The position numbers were made by a program, and so were the translations under genes. Shown in pieces: positions 6,801 through 7,295 of a stretch of DNA of 7,295 nucleotides. Position 1 is the first letter of the stretch; each line of letters opens with the position of its first letter. The notes below the pieces were generated by a model. The model made no database searches and was not told the DNA's origin. It worked only from the letters and a program-made list of their open reading frames with translations. Source of the DNA: Omnitrophica WOR_2 bacterium GWA2_47_8 (GTDB lineage Bacteria > Omnitrophota > Gorgyraeia > Zapsychrales > GWA2-47-8); NCBI GenBank assembly GCA_001805375.1, contig MHFY01000140.1:1494-8788 (forward strand). Reading direction: 5' to 3'.

Positions 6801-7295
6801 CTATCGCCAGGCGCAGTTTGAATATTCTTTACATATGTTTTTATCTAATGCCAGAGGGGAAAACTTCGATGACGCGATTCGTTTCAGTTTATTTTGGCTG
6901 GATGTCTTTACCAAAGTCCGCGAAAAACATGGCCAACCCAATTGGAGCCTGGCCGATTATATGGAACATTTGTATAAGGATGAAGGTATAAAGCGTTCCG
7001 TACAGCTGATCGAGCAGCGTACGCCATTACCGGATGCCGCTAAAAAGGAAGTTATGATCGCCATGAAAGATGCTACCCTTGAACATTTTAGCGGCCGGGA
7101 AGATTTTGAGTTTGTGCCAAGGGCAAAAGATTTGAAACCTGCGAGAAAGCCTTTCACCTTGGTTGATAATAATGGTGTGTTTCATCTTTATACGCCGAAA
7201 GGGGAAATTTATTGGGGCTGGTCAAATACTTCTGAAAAGGTAGCCTTCGGAACTCAAAGTACTTCAAAAGAAAATACTCAAAAATTAGCACAATT
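715..7295 (+). CDS. Giant exported multidomain protein (methyltransferase, kinase-like, beta-helix, phosphohexomutase), truncated at right edge
   Basis: One frame stays open from the ATG at 715 to the window edge: 2,193 codons, no stop, no sign of a frameshift. The start is fixed by in-frame stops at 691 and 700 and by the signal peptide that begins there. Residues 1-40 are a Sec signal (positive R10-R11-K12, hydrophobic 14-34, A38-Y39-A40 then Q41). Then come an uncharacterised module (80-365), a Q/A/P linker (385-467), winged-helix-like segments and a methyltransferase (605-1180), a kinase-like fold (1205-1480), a beta-helix (1515-1600) and a phosphohexomutase (1660 onward). The gene has its own promoter and no Shine-Dalgarno. 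Its full length cannot be known here. The whole-protein role is not recognised. A secreted chain with cytosolic enzyme folds, some with eroded active sites, suggests an envelope protein built from repurposed domains or a processed polyprotein. An assembly fusion is unlikely because the frame is continuous, but cannot be excluded. Confidence 0.93.
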   Translation, partial: MSTYSPQYIRRKQPFIYKIFSLSVAFLFALNSVIPSVAYAQIAAGQFLPGLPTPGSMVLSSQPFTPALIRGITIYPSDPLKFDFIVDSGDKILEGQDLEKESLKLIKYFLASLTVPEKEQWVNLSPYEKARVIPQSFGVTEMGRDLLAQDYILKQLTASLIYPEKELGKRFWDRVYKKAHDLYGTSEVPINTFNKVWIVPDKATIYVDGYTAYVAKSHLKVMLEEDYLSLKENISDEEKGTARLKKDTVQEISSVSSQIVKEIIIPEIEKEVNAGTNFANLRQIYQSMLLAVWYKKNLRETLLGQVYIDKAKVKGVDIEDKEAKQKIYQQYIDAFKKGVYNYIKEEYDPQENAVIARQYISGGAVPYTENGFDEIGKFGQRDAGQSRASLDSTGRSTIDALQALARAQAAAGPQEPTRVNTITTALGENPSTDFGTRDQALPSFRHPQSTDQPDLRPTPLSDPSSLTESDTGISIMPTERIQSLKASGFASFPTVSASQTPYWLRYAMAFYADQGAQGQQKLEQLKTMVRQGRLRAGPDEQDDVGQDDQTVLLSDNKADPTEVTSALISHLFSSEDSQKFLKWKKAARGDTAIEKLSYYTAGFALGHTMEALDYYGVFRLIKRVEEEEGRAATFAEITDQIKNRYQLKTYKSKQYMHGVLRAMSSLGLITREGSSGSDKMQFKLTDKGRVFINEEGLIAKYGSVAKALPEVDLMGDYLLDRSSQPKWESAPDRPTFSQLLERSNNGWYIKPLANKDLEKEAKAHLDGIIISSLMIAMHEAKIFEQFDESLSLDINMIGTTEESRKRLGIAFDFFKNAGFVEREGSKVTLTKDGLVAVDRALAYGVTVSYDPSYRQARRFLSGVDPAGIERTKSDGKEALVNRSLNVRGSGAAHATYFRQTDKIIKELIDQMVESGGILGVKELSKGAPFVLSFPDTGSGDGKNLEHIYRFITGRNRDGSFKTKYGALMAQNPELYKLEMIGVDPFSAAREEATATLSKAGISHMVIPGYIEEPDKIVKDVRAALKGKYGDSAKFKVIHTRTFLDHNRRWQDIEIKTGPHGLAKRKAIGTGTFGWRGKAFSNKYVEQNLYEYLRRWYKALESEDQDELLVTELHTASEQMVASNLRKTLDIAYQLSHLFSDQFIVEEPVFRGIADEAGFESDPRFIKHYPDIEGLTTVSQHLLRRKKAPATAQVTDSDAGIVSSDRAQFADFTRARDEVFLKELLRHPAIVSDIAGNLGIRKEDIASVEEVREIGTGTNKSVYRVKVNVQGRAQPSYVTLNTHVRNIVDGDGVDNGPRLTQAEVEHSQLLPGFAKKLWTAHSKDGLKLPGGDALWGIDSSVSVGEWVEGEDGAAVLQRLPETGVRNKKDFVGETIRFFTRIWLQTGYLPRDFNVKSVVLEPDSFTLKLVDTSSYLDRPVTRDFLERMRQVVAEGLQGDSNYTYGQVSLSQPEAEQLVIDNIVHTARSFDGVHRLIQEMPKASEGSFLGKLRRSLDQSRGSAVVESDMGLSTPAVILSNMKPEALVTSGRARVLGTQERLDNVRGGSISDRSVVILEGNGINLENVNVDGTLVVRTAPGVNLKIKDFEAKNVGWKFTDKLEKTEEFEIDVRDLAPGDYTVSADGKVVDRNSRVVGAVSRMTYDKNISKYSINEESIESILDKIIKEYDIRGLDGFSSGKQLDPTTLRWIGRALGTSKFYSDVHGQTVALKEGDTFFIAGDNGPSTKHLVKKYIIEGLRDVGINVVDLGVTTSGHLYSSIKRAGAQGGLYITRSHVEIGTNGAKPVVGGITLYGDMLKVLKGEIMAGRYRKPTKTGTVNVSTGMRSNYSRLYRQSLSDEFGDLKTKLENQKTKITVNLSGGSATGYRDVFEKILGKQSLVKVLRDKSDPWNETGGLADPSRKGKDALSHPKADIMQYSVEHPDEFVINFDLDADRVSVVQNGRLFLGDEISLPIIEYMLTMDKHAELNKSIPIFYDSRMKSEVPETVLHFGGKTELHPKGHSIVKASMDINLRELAKSQGQTVEQFMAAHPDYRQAQFEYSLHMFLSNARGENFDDAIRFSLFWLDVFTKVREKHGQPNWSLADYMEHLYKDEGIKRSVQLIEQRTPLPDAAKKEVMIAMKDATLEHFSGREDFEFVPRAKDLKPARKPFTLVDNNGVFHLYTPKGEIYWGWSNTSEKVAFGTQSTSKENTQKLAQ
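952..1809 (+). other. Uncharacterised N-terminal module of the giant protein (about residues 80-365)
   Basis: This block follows the signal peptide. It starts with a short beta-like stretch containing D-S-G-D, then helical segments. Marked stretches are G143-R-D-L-L-A-Q-D-Y, V188-P-I-N-T-F-N-K-V-W-I-V-P, S217-H-L-K-V-M-L-E-E-D-Y and Y339-N-Y-I-K-E-E-Y-D, and it ends at S361-G-G. The dense charged, helix-forming sequence at about 240-345 could form a coiled coil. I recall similar stretches at the N-termini of long Omnitrophota proteins, where it seems to be a lineage module, but I can name no Pfam family or function. It would be the first mature domain outside the inner membrane. Confidence 0.45.
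1867..2115 (+). other. Low-complexity Q/A/P/S/T linker (about residues 385-467)
   Basis: Residues about 385-467 are rich in Q, A, P, S, T and D, with few large hydrophobics and no pattern of secondary structure. An alanine/glutamine run lies near 402-413 and a proline-rich stretch near 445-463. It links the N-terminal module to the first SDxG motif. Base composition is higher in GC than the flanks because of the alanine, proline and arginine codons. It is probably a flexible spacer. Confidence 0.6.
2116..2133 (+). repeat. Linker motif copy 1, E-S-D-T-G-I (residues 468-473)
   Basis: First of three copies of [DE]-S-D-x-G-[IL]. It closes the low-complexity linker and precedes a further weakly conserved stretch leading to the methyltransferase region. 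The other copies are at 4297-4314 and 5221-5238. The codons differ between copies (AGC GAC ACC here against AGC GAT ATG in copy 3), so the similarity is at protein level and not a recent DNA duplication. Confidence 0.5.
2521..3270 (+). other. Two winged-helix-like segments N-terminal to the methyltransferase (about residues 603-852)
   Basis: Segment 1 (about 612-692) has a helix followed by H657-G-V-L-R-A-M-S-S-L-G-L-I-T-R-E-G and then F682-K-L-T-D-K-G. Segment 2 (about 765-842) ends similarly, with F813-F-K-N-A-G-F-V-E-R-E-G and then V827-T-L-T-K-D-G. Both show the recognition-helix plus beta-wing layout of a winged helix. In methyltransferases of the AprA/PKS type and in plant O-methyltransferases, such a helix-rich N-terminal region serves dimerisation or substrate capping, not DNA binding, and that reading fits best here. 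Two similar segments may reflect an internal duplication. Confidence 0.5.
3361..4254 (+). other. SAM-dependent methyltransferase domain, AprA/PKS C-methyltransferase-like (about residues 883-1180)
   Basis: The domain opens with L884-N-V-R-G-S-G-A-A-H-x-x-Y-F, which I recall as the entry signature of AprA-type and trans-AT polyketide-synthase C-methyltransferases. SAM-binding motif I is D935-T-G-S-G-D-G (consensus D-x-G-x-G-x-G). The acidic residue ending strand 2 is D983, after M-I-G-V. The characteristic H1038-T-R-T-F-L-D-H-N-R-R-W, found in that family as HVRTFLDHNRP-like, follows. A Rossmann-like order of strands is consistent with this. Motif I and the H-x-R-x-F-L-D-H-N motif are intact, so this domain may be catalytically active if SAM is available. 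Relatives methylate the alpha carbon of thioester-bound acyl chains. Substrate here is unknown, and no carrier protein or ketosynthase is visible in this window. Confidence 0.7.
4297..4314 (+). repeat. Linker motif copy 2, D-S-D-A-G-I (residues 1195-1200)
   Basis: Second copy of [DE]-S-D-x-G-[IL]. It sits between the end of the methyltransferase (after the basic stretch R1183-R-K-K) and the kinase-like domain. It is followed by V-S-S-D. The position at a clean domain boundary is the main reason to treat the motif as more than chance. Confidence 0.5.
4327..5154 (+). other. Degenerate kinase/APH-like fold (about residues 1205-1480)
   Basis: A glycine-rich loop I1253-G-T-G-T-N-K-S-V-Y-R-V-K-V recalls the nucleotide loop of protein kinases and aminoglycoside phosphotransferases. 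A strand P1274-S-Y-V-T-L-N-T follows where the ATP-anchoring lysine (VAIK) would be expected, and it has none. A hinge-like S1341-V-G-E-W-V-E-G-E follows. Further on, P1388-R-D1390-F-N-V-K-S-V-V-L is placed like the catalytic loop (H-x-D-x-x-x-x-N) with the Asp kept but His replaced by Pro and the final Asn by Ser. L1407-V-D1409-T matches the metal-binding Asp. I read this as a pseudokinase or highly divergent phosphotransferase. The call rests on the order of motifs and not on overall similarity. Confidence 0.4.
5221..5238 (+). repeat. Linker motif copy 3, E-S-D-M-G-L (residues 1503-1508)
   Basis: Third copy of [DE]-S-D-x-G-[IL], following a basic stretch (K1488-L-R-R) and preceding the beta-helix segment. 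Leu replaces Ile at the last position. Copies 2 and 3 enclose the kinase-like domain; copies 1 and 2 enclose the winged-helix and methyltransferase block. Confidence 0.5.
5257..5514 (+). other. Beta-helix segment like the C-terminus of UDP-sugar pyrophosphorylases (about residues 1515-1600)
   Basis: Short alternating strands with V-V-I-L-E-G-N-G-I (1551-1559), then L-E-N-V-N-V-D-G-T-L-V-V-R (1561-1573), A-P-G-V (1575-1578) and N1589-V-G-W-K-F recall the C-terminal beta-helix of plant-type UDP-sugar pyrophosphorylases, which has an L-x-N-L-x-x-D-G-A-L-V-V and K-N-x-G-W pattern. In that family the segment follows the nucleotidyltransferase domain. Here that domain is absent: no nucleotidyl signature is seen upstream, where the kinase-like fold stands instead. 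The stretch after it (1600-1660) is a further strand-rich region before the phosphohexomutase. Confidence 0.45.
5692..7295 (+). other. Phosphohexomutase domain (phosphoglucomutase/phosphomannomutase superfamily), partial at edge
   Basis: Starts with K1663-E-Y-D-I-R-G, the usual opening of the family. The active-site serine loop is I1768-T-R-S1771-H, with N1778-G-x-K as in T-A-S-H-N-P...N-G-x-K. The metal loop is D1927-L-D-A-D-R1932 (consensus D-G-D-x-D-R). Domain 3 has G1997-H-S-I-V-K and the sugar-specificity loop E2036-Y-S-L-H2040 (E-x-S-x-H). The phosphate loop of domain 4 is W2169-S-N-T-S. More than 530 residues, longer than the usual 450-460, with an extra helical segment around 2063-2135. 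Odd: the GRDNRPST-like loop is A1716-G-D-N-G-P-S-T with both Arg lost, and Arg of the domain 4 loop is Gly2168. Serine and metal ligands are kept. It may be active with altered phosphate binding or be a binding domain. The end lies beyond the window. Confidence 0.85.

Noticed and set aside
715..7295. Artificial fusion by sequencing frameshift between separate genes
   Set aside because: Between the domain blocks there is no stop, Shine-Dalgarno followed by a start, or intergenic-looking DNA, and the linkers are in-frame coding text with a shared motif.

Overview
The window looks like a bacterial chromosome fragment holding two protein genes on the + strand and no RNA gene, mobile element or CRISPR array that I can see. 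A small secreted protein of the exosortase-associated TIGR04073 type sits beside a very long exported multidomain protein. From memory this combination fits Omnitrophota (formerly OP3/Omnitrophica), a phylum noted for giant ORFs. The assignment rests on protein character only and is moderate.

Layout. Bases 1-237 carry no gene I can support. They hold a 14-15 bp perfect hairpin (probable terminator of a gene to the left), a possible extended -10 promoter and a strongly structured leader whose last two hairpins are mutually exclusive and reach the Shine-Dalgarno. Bases 238-522 encode the 94-residue TIGR04073-like protein. Bases 523-714 hold an 18 bp perfect hairpin (terminator) and an extended -10 promoter for the next gene.

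From 715 to the right edge one reading frame stays open for 2,193 codons with no stop, so the gene is truncated by the window. Its product starts with a Sec signal peptide (cleavage after residue 40). It continues with a conserved-looking helical module (about 80-365), a low-complexity Q/A/P linker, a region with two winged-helix-like segments leading into a SAM-dependent methyltransferase of the AprA/polyketide-synthase C-methyltransferase type (about 605-1180), a degenerate kinase/APH-like fold (about 1205-1480), a beta-helix segment resembling the C-terminus of UDP-sugar pyrophosphorylases (about 1515-1600), and a nearly complete phosphohexomutase (about 1660-2193+). Three copies of the short motif [DE]-S-D-x-G-[IL], at residues 468, 1195 and 1503, lie exactly at boundaries between these blocks.

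How the parts may work together is inference. Phosphohexomutase and UDP-sugar-pyrophosphorylase-like pieces point to sugar phosphate chemistry or binding, and methyltransferase and kinase folds are usual partners in glycan or polyketide tailoring. All would normally need cytosolic cofactors, yet the chain carries an export signal, and the kinase and mutase have lost key residues. The protein could be an envelope protein built from repurposed enzyme folds, or a polyprotein cut at the repeated linkers. The linker motif and the decayed active sites are the most interesting features here.
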